This document shows positions 46,149 through 57,190 of a DNA stretch of 64,000 nucleotides, piece by piece. Position 1 is the stretch's first letter; every line of letters starts with the position of its first letter. The notes under the pieces are model-generated. The model was given only the letters and a program-made list of their open reading frames with translations, was not told the origin of the DNA and searched no databases. Where the stretch lies: contig CM043942.1 in the NCBI GenBank assembly GCA_014529385.2, positions 106,380,141 to 106,444,140 of the forward strand, given 5' to 3'. This DNA is from Adiantum capillus-veneris (lineage: Eukaryota > Streptophyta > Polypodiopsida > Polypodiales > Pteridaceae). The translations under genes and the position numbers were made by a program.

Positions 46149-47756
46149 TGGAACCATAACCCTCCTGGTCCCGCCATCACCCCCCACCTCTTCTCAAGAG
46201 TGGCATGTTTCAAAAGTTAGAAAGATCTTTAAAAATATATATATATATGGCCCCTCCCCAATTCTAATTAAAAGATCCTCTATTTTTACACACATGAACC
46301 ACCAAACCTATGTTGTGTAAAGGACAATTCTTTTTGTACCACCAAACCATGATTGCAGCCTTCCAGCTATGCCACTTCGTAATCCCAAGATAGATCCACA
46401 CCGTGTAAACCATCAAAGTTCATTTTGTCAACTACAATCCCCCTTGATCTTGATGCACTTGGACTTCCCTGAGCCCACCAACCAAGGCTGCCAAAACAGG
46501 GAAAATTTGATCTGGCACCTTCTCACCGCTAACTACACCCAACTCTCATCTGTCATATCTCCTCCTCTATGGACAAAAAGTTATAGGAGGAAGACAAAAT
46601 TGTAGGAGGGGAACATGCCTTTACAGACATTAAACCATGGGAGGATCGAAGACAATCCTTGTCCTTTATGAAACAGTGTTAGAGGTTTTAAGAAAAGGAT
46701 ATGAAATCAATAGACTCTTTGTAAAGGAAAAATCTGTTTAATGAAGAGTATCTTATAGTCTCCCTCTTTCATTTCAAGAAGAGGCTCAAAAGGTAGTTAA
46801 TCTTTTACTATGGCAAATAACTATATAGCTAGAAGTGGTTGGGTGATCTCGACTAGAGAATCCTCGCCAGGATTCTGGGGATCATAGCCCCCTCTTTCAT
46901 TTCAAGAAAAGGCTGAAACAATAGTCATTCAATCTTCTACTATGGCAAATAGCTATATATAGCTAGTAGTGGTTGGGTGATGTTGAGAATCCCAGCCGGG
47001 AATTTTGAATGTCGAAAGTGAAGCGGATGCCCAGCTGTTAGATGTTTTTGATGACTGTCCTATCAATTCTAGATGCGGACATGTTGAGGCAAACGCGCTT
47101 GTCCTCCCCACCAACGTGCTCAGTTGGTGCAACCACATTTGCAGGAGGTAGATGAAGGTCTGCCCCTCGCGCGACATGGAGAACAATCCAAGGAACGCCG
47201 GAGTAGAGGTGGCCTTGTTCATCATGAGAGCATCCCTTTGGGAGGTAGCAGGTGTCGAAGATGGTCACGAAAGGGTCTGCGGGGCGGAGGTGCGTGGTGT
47301 TGGTAGAGATGGATTTTTAGAGAGCGTCGCTGAGTGCATTGTATGCAAGGGGGGGCAAGGTAGTGATGGAGGTGCCGATGTCAACCATGGTGCCACCCTC
47401 GCCTGTGCGGGGGTTGATTTGGAGGAGGGACATGGGGAGCGGAAGGCGGAAGCGACCAATGCTGATTCCCTCCAGGGTGATGTAGTATTGGGTCTGCAAG
47501 GCAAGGTTGGGATTGCGGACAAGTAGAGTGAAGATCGTATCGGGGGTGAAGGGGGCGCCAAAGGTGAGGGTGGAGTTGAAAGAGGAGAACATGTGGGGCA
47601 AGCAGTAGGAAAAGGTGCTTGGGCGGCCGCTTTTGTGGAGTTGAGAGGGGAGGGAGAGGGTGCCGGTGCCCAAGCCCAACACTTCGGCGGTGGCCGCCAC
47701 AAAGCTTGTGCCATTGCTTGCGGTGCTGCAGCCAAAGGCCATGTTGGGAAAACTGT
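46147..47756. repeat. Segmental duplication, copy A
   Basis: GGAACCATAACCCTCCTGG onward (46150 to about 46580) matches 49213 to about 49650. About 46585-47756 matches about 51552-52735. In copy A the two blocks abut, while in copy B about 1.9 kb including a MITE separates them. So copy B gained, or copy A lost, that segment. Confidence 0.85.
46963..47756 (-). pseudogene. Truncated nepenthesin-type aspartic protease copy
   Basis: This is the 3' half only of the gene at 51928-53364, joining at the NMAFGC block and ending at the equivalent stop. Defects: the second active-site motif reads VDIGT instead of VDSGT. A TAA replaces the Arg codon at 47317-47319 (DAL-stop-KS). A 3-bp insertion lies in the AA(T)AEVLGLG turn, and there are frame changes downstream. 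Similarity ceases abruptly at 47756, where a SINE-like sequence follows within 50 bp. It lacks the first DTG, so it cannot be catalytic. Confidence 0.9.
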
Positions 47757-47805
47757 GGCCGGAGTTTTCTTTTCAACACAAGTATGCTATCTTTCCTTGT
47801 TATAC

Positions 47806-48183
47806 ACAGAACAAGTCTCAATAGCTTGATGGTAAAGTGTTGGTCTCTTACCCTCATGGGGTGGTTCAGCCCTCCTTCATGCAAGGGTTAAGCGGGCCTT
47901 CCTATGCGTAGCCAACGGTGCCAGCAAAAGCCTGGTGCCGTAGATTTGCCGATCGAGTTTGCCTTGGTCATCCAATGTGGAGGGGCGACAACTGTGGAGG
48001 GGCTGTCACTGTCTGTCTTCGTGTGCTCTGCACAGGAATTGTACCTGCCTTCTTTTTGCTGCACATCAGGGACGTCGATGTCTGCTGATCGTGGGAGAGA
48101 AGCAGCACGTCGCAGGCACATGCAACCCGCTTTTCCCCTTTCCCAAAAAATAGCTCGGATACTAGCGAAAGGGCGGTGGTAAT
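47806..48183 (+). mobile_element. tRNA-derived SINE-like sequence
   Basis: TAGCTTGATGG at 47822 fits a pol III A box, and GGTTCAGCCC at 47863 fits a B box with tRNA-like spacing. Between them is an anticodon-arm-like GGTCTCTTACCC. A GC-rich body follows with no open product. The 3' end is uncertain and there is no clear polyA or target duplication. It is not a functional tRNA because the acceptor stem does not pair. Confidence 0.5.
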
Positions 48184-49166
48184 GCGTGTGCTATATTCCA
48201 CCCAACCGTGGTATCTTATAGCCTCCCCCTAGCGCACACATTGTCCAGCCGTGCTGATGGCCTTGTCCGTAGGACCCATGTCCTTATAGTTCCCTTGGCT
48301 AGTATTCAAGCTACAAATTTGGGTACCAACATGTCAATTGCGTCATGAAGAAAGACCCATAGGATGGATCATTTCAAGGTATTCATTGCAAGCACAAGGA
48401 TACCTCCAAGCAGATGTAAACATATGGGTTCCCTCTAAATCAACAAAGGGATACAATCTATCACTTTGTCAAACACCTCAAGGATCTTCCATCAAAGCAA
48501 CAACCAAAATGAGGAAGCAAAAATCAAACATAATATCCAAGAAGAATGCCATTGTGTACCATCACTAGCAATAGAAGGTGAAGCAAATGTGGGTTCCAAA
48601 GTTTCAAGTGGTAGCAAAAAATATGAAAGTGGAACTTCTAGTAAGGGTTGGCACAAATGGTTATGATGTTGTTCTCTAAAGACAACAATAATAGTCCCAA
48701 TAAAGCTATTTTAAGCACATGGACTCTATGAGGGCAATACATATATTTGGCCCAATACTCTATTTTAAGCACATGGACTCTATGAGGGCCATACTTAACC
48801 ACCAAAAACCTCCTCAATACACACGAACAACTCCAACTACAAACCCAAGCACTCTAATAAACAAGTGCATATAGAGAAGCAAAGAAAAGGAGACATAATC
48901 AAAGTCAACCAATGACCATATTGGGAAACATCAAGATGAAAATTTACAGACGTTTAAAAAGGTATAAAGAAAAATCTTGCAAATTGGTCTCTTGCCTTCC
49001 TTCTTTTGAAGCTAAAACCTTGCCTTTTATTGAAAATGTCTTTAATGCAAGACTAGATCTAGACTTATCAAACAAATGGCTCCATTAAGGGAAATGGGTA
49101 ACTAATGAAACGGAAAATAAGGTGAAAAATTGAAAAATATTGACTCAATGAATGTACCAAGCCACA

Positions 49167-49170
<4 letters not shown>
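48184..49170. other. Spacer without recognised features
   Basis: There are no supported genes. A 40-bp phrase (TATTTTAAGCACATGGACTCTATGAGGGC) is repeated at about 48707 and about 48762. Confidence 0.4.
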
Positions 49171-49212
<42 letters not shown>

Positions 49213-49720
49213 GAACCATAACCCTCCTGGAGCCCTCCTGGTCCCGCCATCACCCCCCACCTCTTATCAAGAGTGGCCTGTTTCAAAAGTTAGAAACATC
49301 TTTAATAACAAAGAAATATATGGCCCCTCCCCAGTTCTAATTAAAAGGTCCTCCATTTTTACACACATGAACCACCAACCCTATGTTTTGTCAAGGACAA
49401 TCCTTTCTGTACCATCAAACCATGCTTTCATCCTTCTAGCTATGTCACTTCCTAATCCCAAGTCAGATCCACACCCTCTAAAGACACTATCAAAGTTCAT
49501 GTTGTCAACTACAATCCCCTCTGATCTTGCTGCACAGGACTTCCCGGAACCCACCAATCAAGGCTTCCAAAACCGGAAAAAATTTATCTTGCACCTTCTC
49601 ACAGCTAACTGCACCCAACTTTCATCTAGCATATCTCCTCCTCCATGGCTACAATTATGCACCGTCAATTCTAGAAAACTCCACATTGTGCATGTTATCC
49701 TCTAGAGCGCCCAAAAAACA
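49171..49720. repeat. Segmental duplication, copy B, outer block
   Basis: A (GT)n(GA)n tract (49171-49212) is followed by sequence matching 46150-46580. It is then unrelated to copy A from about 49650. Confidence 0.85.
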
Positions 49721-51006
49721 CATCAAATGTTGCATCTATCGATGCAGTCAAAGTTCCACATAACTAGCCCCCTTCAAAACATCAACCAGCCGTATCTTTG
49801 CCATTCAAGCTCCAATCAAGGATTTGAAATAACTTGCATGCTCCAAAATTGAGCACTTCACACCCATCCATTGACACTAGATTTGACCATTTGTCTACAC
49901 CTGCCTTAACCGTTGAGGATATGCAAAGCCTTCCAAATTAGAACTGCCATAACTTTCACATCGTAGCTCCATTTGAGGAGCCATCTAGACCGGAACTCAT
50001 AGCACCTCAAGCACTACATTCCAGGCTACCATTCTAGCACTTTCAATATTTGGATCCATCATCCCAATTGCCCCCATTTTGGAGCCCTTTTGGCCCATGA
50101 AACCACATCAAACATACATTTCCAGTATCAATTGCATGCCCAGGGTCTTTATACTTGATTTATTTCTCTAGCTTGTACTCATAGTCACCCAAAGCCTTGC
50201 TCTACACACTTTCCAAAACTGACCAGCTTTGGTTGCTTCAACATCAAGAGAGAGCAAAAACAAGAAGCAGATTAGCTAGCGAGTAGTAGAGTACAAGTGC
50301 ATGTAGTAGGTTTGTATGCTTATGCAAGTAGAGAGACCTTGAAGGAGATAGAGGATTTTATGAGCATGGGTCAATGTCAAGAGGGTTTGTCTTAGTTACT
50401 AAGAAGAAGGATTGGTCACAAGACTCATAGGTTCACTTTGATAGGTGAAGTCTTGATGGCATATGGTCGAGACTGAGTACTGAGGAGGGTACTCTACAAA
50501 GAGGAGATTGGCATGGTCTTGGAGTAGATCTTTGCCAATGATAATAAACTTGGACTATACCAAGCTGGTTTACCTACCAGACTGATGACACACATATCTA
50601 CTTACCTCACTCACTAGCGGTTCATACTAGACCGTTGTACTAATTTCGATATCCCCGGGAGCCATCGTCAGCGATCTTCGATTGAGGCAATTTCTTCCAA
50701 ACCCCTGATGTACAATCCCTCTAGTCTCGCATGCCCTTGAGTGATCTCAGCCTTCCCATCCCTAACACTTGTTGCACTCCAATTCTTGCATGCCCTTGGC
50801 CCTACCATACCGCCGTGTTCAGTGCTTTGCACACCCTATGGAGCTCAAAACCTTGTACCTCATGCTCATAAGGCAACTTTGTGGATATATAGCACCTAAA
50901 AATTCATTTTCATACTCTTTAAATCATTCAAGAAAAATGGTCACTTAACAAGATACAAAAGTGTCCAAGGACATAAAAGTGTCCTGTTATCATTCTAGTG
51001 TCACTT
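49721..51006. other. Insert between copy-B blocks, unidentified
   Basis: No coding potential was recognised. The text resembles plant LTR-type sequence (moderate GC, few long frames), but no paired copy, TG..CA ends or primer site was found in the window. Confidence 0.3.
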
Positions 51007-51450
51007 TAGGCAAAATTTGGACTCACAAATGGACCTTTTAAGGAGTTTGACTTTACCTCTCTCTACCAAAACGGACGCATGGATAAATTTTTACAAACAA
51101 ACTCCAAAGTTGACGGAGGTTTGAAAGTTAGAATGTCCTCTTCAAACTCTATCTACTAATATATAGCACGCCATGAGATTCCTCATATTTTAGAAGATTT
51201 TTTTTTTGATTTCCTTAGATTTCGACAGAGTTGTCACATCATAAGTGAATTAAAAAAAAAATCTTCTAAAATATAAGGAATCTCATGACGTGCTATATAT
51301 CAGTAGATAGAGCTTGAAGAGGACATTTTAACTGTCAAACTTCCGTCAACTTTAGAGTTTATTTGCAAAAATTTATCCATGCGCTCGTTTTGATAGAGAA
51401 GTAAAGTCAAACTCCTTAAAGAGTATCTTTGTGAGTCCAAATTTTACCTA
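51007..51450. mobile_element. Foldback MITE, copy 2 (444 bp)
   Basis: This has the same long-TIR structure as 28110-28555. It begins TAGGCAAAATTTGGACTCAC and ends with the complement of TAGGTAAAATTTGGACTCAC, around an A/T-rich loop near 51210-51270. TA borders both ends. Confidence 0.85.
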
Positions 51451-51551
51451 ATGTAAAAGAAAGATAGTGAGAGACATAATCTTAGAAATAGTTTGTAAAC
51501 GTCAAGAAGCTCATAAAGTGATTCTTCTATCATAATAAAATAGATAACAAG

Positions 51552-51927
51552 AAAAAAAATTATAGGAAGAAGACAAAATTGTTGGAGGGGATCATTAAAT
51601 CATGGGAGGATCGAAGGCAATCCTTGTCCTTTATGAAACAATGTTAGAGGTTTTAAGAAAAGGATATGAAATCAATAGACTCTTTGTAAAGGAAAAATCT
51701 GTTTAACGAAGAGTATCTTGGAGTCTCCCTCTTTCATTTCAAGAAGAGGCTCAAAAGGTAGTTAATCTTTTACTATGGCAAATAACTATATAGCTAGAGG
51801 TGGTTGGGTGATCTAGACTAGAGAATGCTCGCCAGGATTCTGAAGATCATAGCCCCCTCTTTCATTTCAAGAAGAGGCTGAAACAGTAGTCATTCAATCT
51901 TCTACTATGGCAAATAGCTATATATAG
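51552..51927. repeat. Segmental duplication, copy B, 3' flank of the protease gene
   Basis: This nearly matches 46585-46962, including two CCCTCTTTCATTTCAAGAA phrases in each copy. It is the downstream flank (UTR and beyond) of the intact gene. Confidence 0.8.
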
Positions 51928-53364
51928 CTAGCAGTGGTTGGGTGATGTTGAGAATCCCAGCCGGGAATTTTGAATGTCGAAAGTGAAGCGGATGCCCTGC
52001 TGTTGGATGTTTCCGATGACTGTCCTATCAATTCTGGACGGGGCCATGTTGAGGCAAACGCGCTTGTCCTCCCCACCAACACGCTCAATTGGAGCAATCA
52101 CATTTGCGGGAGGTAGATGAAGGTCTGCCCCTCGCGCGAAATGGAGAACAATCCAAGGAACGCCGGCGTAGAGGTGGCCTTGTTCATCATGAGAGCGTCC
52201 GTTTGGGAGGTAGCAGGTGTCGAAGATGGGCTCAAAAGGGTCTGCGGGGCCGAGGTGCGCGACGTTGGCGGAGATGGATTTTCGGAGAGCGTCGCGGAGT
52301 GCATTGTATGCAAGGGGGGGCAAGGTAGTGATGGTGGTGCCGGAGTCAACCATGGTGCCACCCTCGCCTGTGCGGGGGTTGATTTGGAAGAGGGACGTGG
52401 GGAGGGGAAGGCGGAAGCGACCGACGCTGATGCCCTCCAGGGTGATGTAGTAGTGGGTCTGCAAGGCAGGGTTGGGGTTGCGGACGAGCGGAGTGAAGAT
52501 CGTATCGGGGGTGAAGGGGGCGCCAAAGGTGAGGGTGGAGTTGAAAGAGGAGAACATGTGGGGCAGGCAGTAGGAAAAGGTGCTTGGGCGGCCGCTTTTG
52601 TGGAGCTGAGAGGGGAGAGAGAGGGTGCCGGTGCCCAAGCCCAGCACTCCGGCAGCAGCCACAAAGCTTGTGCCATTGCTTGCGGTGCTGCAGCCGAAGG
52701 CCATGTTGGGAAAACTGTGGCCGGAGCCCAGCGTGAGAGTGTCGGTGATGAGCGTGCCGGAAGTTGTGGAGCTATCGTAGTAAGTAATCTGGAAGGCGCA
52801 CGATTGCAAGGCATTGCGGGAGTGGCCGGAAATGGGGAGGCAGGACGTGAATGGGGGAACGTCGGCGCAAAGAGGGGAATCGCAGGTGACGTTGCGGTTT
52901 GTGGAGGAGGCTGCCGGGTTAAAGATGGGCTGGTCGAGCTGCTGAAAGCAGGATTGGCATGGCTGGCACTGGATCCAAGAGAGGTCGCTGCCAGTGTCAA
53001 TGATCATGTAGAGGTCGCGGGGACGGCCGCTGCCGACAGTGAGCCGCGCAAAGTAGCTGCCCGTGTCTGCAAGCTGAAAGCCGGAGGCGACAGGCATCTT
53101 GAAATATGATGCATGGCGACCAGTCGCAGATGAGATTTTGGAGGCCGCCTCTTGTAGCCTTCGCTCGCTCTGCTTCTCTCGATCGAAGGAAGCTCTCCAG
53201 CGGTCCATATAATTATTGGGAGCTGCCCCACGGTGAATGGTTGCGGTGGCTGGGTATAATGTGCGGCCGTCACCCCACTGCACTGTTTGCGGTAGCGCTG
53301 CTGAGAGGACAAAAAAGAGTCCGGCCATCGACACTAGCAGCAGCCATGGCAAACGCGCAGCCAT
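51928..53364 (-). CDS. Secreted nepenthesin-like aspartic protease (family A1), intronless
   Basis: This is an intact frame of 478 residues from ATG 53364 (MAARLPWLLLVS), or 493 from an upstream ATG at 53409. The later start gives an immediate signal-peptide-like hydrophobic stretch, so I prefer it. Numbering from the longer form, there is a prosegment to about 110, the first active site IIDTGSDLSW (Asp138), a Cys-rich nepenthesin insert (CQPCQSC..., 148-154), a tyrosine flap (ITYYDSST), the second active site VDSGTTIT (Asp355) and a C-terminal GNIQQQG block ending in Cys. A1 proteases cleave peptides at acidic pH in wall or vacuole. GC-rich coding contrasts with its AT-rich surroundings, as for many intronless plant genes. 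A 3'-half pseudogene copy is 4.2 kb downstream. Confidence 0.93.
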   Translation of the reverse strand: MAARLPWLLLVSMAGLFFVLSAALPQTVQWGDGRTLYPATATIHRGAAPNNYMDRWRASFDREKQSERRLQEAASKISSATGRHASYFKMPVASGFQLADTGSYFARLTVGSGRPRDLYMIIDTGSDLSWIQCQPCQSCFQQLDQPIFNPAASSTNRNVTCDSPLCADVPPFTSCLPISGHSRNALQSCAFQITYYDSSTTSGTLITDTLTLGSGHSFPNMAFGCSTASNGTSFVAAAGVLGLGTGTLSLPSQLHKSGRPSTFSYCLPHMFSSFNSTLTFGAPFTPDTIFTPLVRNPNPALQTHYYITLEGISVGRFRLPLPTSLFQINPRTGEGGTMVDSGTTITTLPPLAYNALRDALRKSISANVAHLGPADPFEPIFDTCYLPNGRSHDEQGHLYAGVPWIVLHFARGADLHLPPANVIAPIERVGGEDKRVCLNMAPSRIDRTVIGNIQQQGIRFTFDIQNSRLGFSTSPNHC

Positions 53365-53409
53365 TCCAAATGACGCGGCCGAATTGACTGCTTGAGATGG
53401 ACGCCTCAT

Positions 53410-53990
53410 CGACTGCGAATCCTACTGGATCTAGGGATATTGCGCTCCTCATTAATAGGGAATCCAAGACACGTCGGCAAGTCTTTCCGAGCTTTGCTCT
53501 TTTTTTCTTTGCGGTTTCTGAACGCAGAAGCCACCACAAAGCTCTTTTTGCGGTTAAGCAACTTATTAATTTGCTTCGAGCAGATCGAGCAGCTTCTACT
53601 CACATCTATACATGCTAGTTACACACACAACTCTTTGCACCTGGTTGCTAGCCAATGCATGTGATGTATTACAATAGCGAACACACAAGTATTGAATGCG
53701 TGTAGTGTATCACAATAGTGAATTCACCTTGTGCATTTTAACTTTAGCTCTAAATAATTGATACTATACTAGGTGTCTAAATAATTGATGTCATACTATA
53801 TTTGTCCTTGTTTTTCCCGTACTAGGTGTCAGTATGAAGTTCACAAGGCTTAGAAGATTACAGTCCAAGCACGAATAAGCTAGGGAGCTAACTTGAAACT
53901 AGCTTACCCTCCTCCTGTTAGGTCATGGTTTGAAATTACTGCATTGTATAAAGATTGGAGCATGCAATGTGACATCTTTGCTCACAATCT
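53410..53990. other. Upstream region of the protease gene
   Basis: This should contain the promoter. No clear TATA box is seen on the minus strand in the first 150 bp. Short repeats of GTATCACAATAG type occur near 53665-53720. Confidence 0.4.
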
Positions 53991-53994
53991 AAAA

Positions 53995-54915
53995 ATAATG
54001 TGTCCCTCCTACGTGGTGGAATACCTCACATATATAGTGATAAACGAGGTCAACATACAAATGAAATAGACACTCCTTCTATCCTCGCTTCTATATTATT
54101 GTTGGGCACTTTGCCATTAGAGCAGCGACAACAAGACTTAGCAGCGCACATTGGATCTACATTCCATTACCAGTTCAAGATACCAAGCACAAATCAACAA
54201 TATCCCCTCTCTATTCATGACACTGATGAGCGATATTTGGACATAAAAGAGGCAGATATTATAATTATAGATGAGCTATCCATGTTAACCCAAACAACTT
54301 TTGACCTTATTGTAAGACAAAATATAATGTAATGCGTAGTACATTGGCAAATGCCTTCAACAACAAGTGTATTCTCTTGCTCGGTGATCTTGCCCAACTA
54401 CCCGCAATTTGTAGTTACGCACGGGAGCTTTGTAACACATGCCATATCACAAGCTCGGTCCACAGGCTACACACAACTTTCTACAAGATTTCATGCTCTC
54501 TAAGACATGCAACGGATCTTGAGCTACTTTAGTTCTTGACCATTATTTGTGAAATAAAACTAGCCATAGATGAGATCAATTGTACATTGGGTGCATGTAT
54601 TATACATGAAGCGCATGTGCATGACTACATCTACTATGATAATTTATACTCACAGATCAGACATCCAACACTATAACAACCTTGCCTTGAATAAGTTGTA
54701 CAATCAAACTCACATTACAAAAGTTGAAATGAAGGAAAACATGGGTAACATAAATGTTCTTGAGTAGTGGCTTCTAGACCCTAAGTTCAACGAGTTGGAT
54801 TCAATTGCAAATGGAATGCGCTGCATGATCACTGGTAACATCGACTTGACAACCGGTGCCGCAAATGGTGCAACGTGCATTGTTGATGCCATAACACAAA
54901 AACACGTAAGGTGAT
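53995..54915 (+). pseudogene. PIF1-type helicase fragment (Helitron-like), broken
   Basis: The frame at 54000-54332 has KEADIIIIDELSMLTQTTFD, a Walker B (IIIDE) with the PIF1 'SM' extension. The next frame (54332 on) has CILLLGDLAQLPAI, the helicase motif III (GDxxQLPP). Further on, THRSDIQHYNNLALNKLY and ITGNIDLTTGAANGATCIV match the late PIF1/Helitron block. The Walker A region and the RepHel nickase part are absent. At least two frame changes and stops separate the pieces. In Helitrons this domain unwinds DNA for rolling-circle transposition. A host PIF1 pseudogene is the alternative. Confidence 0.7.
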
Positions 54916-55825
54916 GTTACATGTATCAATATCCTCATTCATTGTATTGGGAATAACTACAAGAAGAAAGGAAAAACATAAACAACTACAAAAGAAGAAA
55001 GGCAAAACAAACTCAACATCCACCTTCAAAAATGCGAGCCAATGTTCTGTGCTGCCAACCATTCGATGAAAAATTTGGAATACTTTTTGTCTACAAGAAT
55101 TTACATGTAGCACGTATACTAGAAAAAACATTCATCAATAGACATAGCAGTACAACTTCGCTTGGATATAATCTCAACTATAACCATCCCTATAATCTCT
55201 AATAATTGATGCACTTAACTTTTCTCCTCCTGTAAACATTATAGAATCTTTTAAATGCATATCCCTTTCATGCAATGCCGTCCTTGCCAACATTAGGAAA
55301 AGTTTGGACTCAAATTTGGGCATTGTAAGAAATGCCATGTCAACGTAGAGAGAGATAATATAAAATTCATTTTAACCCTTTTTCATACATGTTTTCTAAA
55401 ATATCGATATCTTATTCATGCCAGGTACGTTTATTGAAAAATCCAAAAAGTATTCCAATCATGATAACACTTCATAGTGCGTGGCGGCTACTGAATTCAA
55501 TGCCAAATATCTCAATATTTTGCATTTTTGAAAACTAAGCTTTGTTTCCTCGCCTCCTCCTTCCCCCCCATTCCCTCCTACATTCTCTCATGCGCGCGCG
55601 ATATTCAAATTGTCATTCTTCTATTGCCTCCACCTCCTTCTGCACACAGTTTTGATCAGTCATGTCTCAATTGACACTTGTAGCTTCTTCATGAAAAACT
55701 TCTACGAGGAATAAGAGAGATGTATATCACATGCACATAGAGATCTCATGAGAGTATGAACCCCTCTTCAAGAAAAACAAACAGCAGACGCTTTCTAAAG
55801 CTTCAAAGGAGAACTTAAGATCATA
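54916..55825. other. Spacer without recognised features
   Basis: No further helicase motifs or Helitron 3' hairpin with CTRR were recognised. Confidence 0.4.
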
Positions 55826-57190
55826 GGGCATGAAAAATGTGGACCTTTGGTTGGACGACGAATGTATCAAAAGCATCCCGTCACAAACTCCACTCCACAT
55901 TTTAAGAATATTACATGCTTAGTGAACTATGTCAGAAATGGCCAACATGGCTTGTATGGCTACACTAAGCAGTTGACTGCAAGAAATGACGTTCTGCAAC
56001 AAGAAAGAGATATTGTATACAACGAGAATGTCCGCTTACACCAGGAAGTCATGCAATGTTCTCAACTGGTTGTAAGCATCAAGGAGACCATCAAGGAGCT
56101 TACACAACAACTCAGAGAGAGACAAAACAGTGCTAGGTCTTCCCCAAAGAGAAAGAAAACTAAGAGACATCGAGGACTTGATAGTTGGCTCGAGAGGAAT
56201 CAAGAAAACATTGTCCAATAATTCTTATTGAATATACCAACTTCATACAAACTCTTTGCACAGGACGTTCAATCAATTTTGGATGAAGTTGGTATATCCA
56301 ATAAGGGATATGCTGTCATTTTCAATTATGTAGGATCATTTACACTCTTGTTCCACTAGAAAACGGTTTTGCATCATTTGTAGTACTGTTCCACTAGAAA
56401 ACGGTTTTGCATCATTTGTAGTACTGTTCCACTAGAAAAGGGTTTTGACTCCTAACTCCTCTTACTCAGGTCTGTGCAAAGATAGGTCAAAAAGTTCCAC
56501 ATCAAGCATACGCTACTTCGAAACCCTTTCTCTATTCAAAAAACAAGATGGGAAGTCAACGAGGAGGTGCTTCAAAAGCTAGAAAGTCCTTTCCACATTG
56601 AATTTACATACAGAGTGCCAAAAGGAGACAAAATGGTGTATGAAAATTATAACAATATTTTTGATAATATGATCGTGCTGTAGTCATACATTAATATTGT
56701 GCAGTTGTTGGATGTTACTCATAAAGAGTGAAACAGAATCTTGAAGTTTGTCATCAAGTTAGATGAGTGCAAGCTTGTAAAGAAGACAAAGGTTGAGTGA
56801 GTTACAATTATAATTATGATTAGAGATCTAGATGCAAGCATTGGATCAGATGATCCTTGAAACTTTAGTGTGCAATTTGAGCACAACATTTTTCTTCTTG
56901 CAACGTTCAAGGTGCATAGAAGTTATGTTTAAGATAATTTATCGTTATGTTTCAATTGAATGCTTTCAAATGTGCATTATAAAAAGTTCAAAATTATCCT
57001 TTCAGGTACCTACTGAGAACTTTGATATATTGAATTGAGTTTTTTATCAAACAAACATACCAGAAACAATAAGCGAACATAGAAATGGAAAGAAATTGGA
57101 TGTGGAGGGCACGGGATCCTACAATGTAGAGTGGCACATGGTTGGAGACCTAAAAACCTTGAAATGTATGTACAACATTGGTGCAGCCAA
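55826..57190 (+). pseudogene. Decayed second copy of the 8993-12031 transposase-like gene
   Basis: Matching blocks occur in the same order as in the intact gene. They are NVDLW (about 55840), HFKNITCLVNYVRNGQHGLYGY (55890-55965) against HPSFTNIPSLLQYVGNGEQG, and a coiled coil with a basic end (KRKKTKRH). DVQSILDEVGISNKGY (about 56263) follows against DVQDICDAVGISTKGY. Then come MVYENYNNIFDNMI (about 56637) against FVYTKFNNIFVDLI, FVIKLDECKLVK (about 56750) and VEWHMVGDLKTLKCM (about 57123) against VEWHLGGDLKTIKCM. Frameshifts, in-frame stops and a 38-bp tandem insertion (56350-56445) disable it. The CPFC..E part is missing after 57190, and no H3-like frame follows. Confidence 0.85.
56350..56445. 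repeat. 38-bp tandem repeat, about 2.5 copies
   Basis: GTTCCACTAGAAAACGGTTT starts at 56350, 56388 and (variant) 56426, inside the decayed transposase-like copy. Confidence 0.9.

Noticed and set aside
47822-47880. A functional tRNA gene
   Set aside because: A and B boxes are present, but there is no pairable acceptor stem and the T arm is degenerate. It fits a SINE head better.
52098-53109. Long antisense and alternate-frame ORFs (300 and 330 aa) over the protease gene
   Set aside because: They are shadows of GC-rich coding. The A1 protease frame carries both active sites and the signal peptide.
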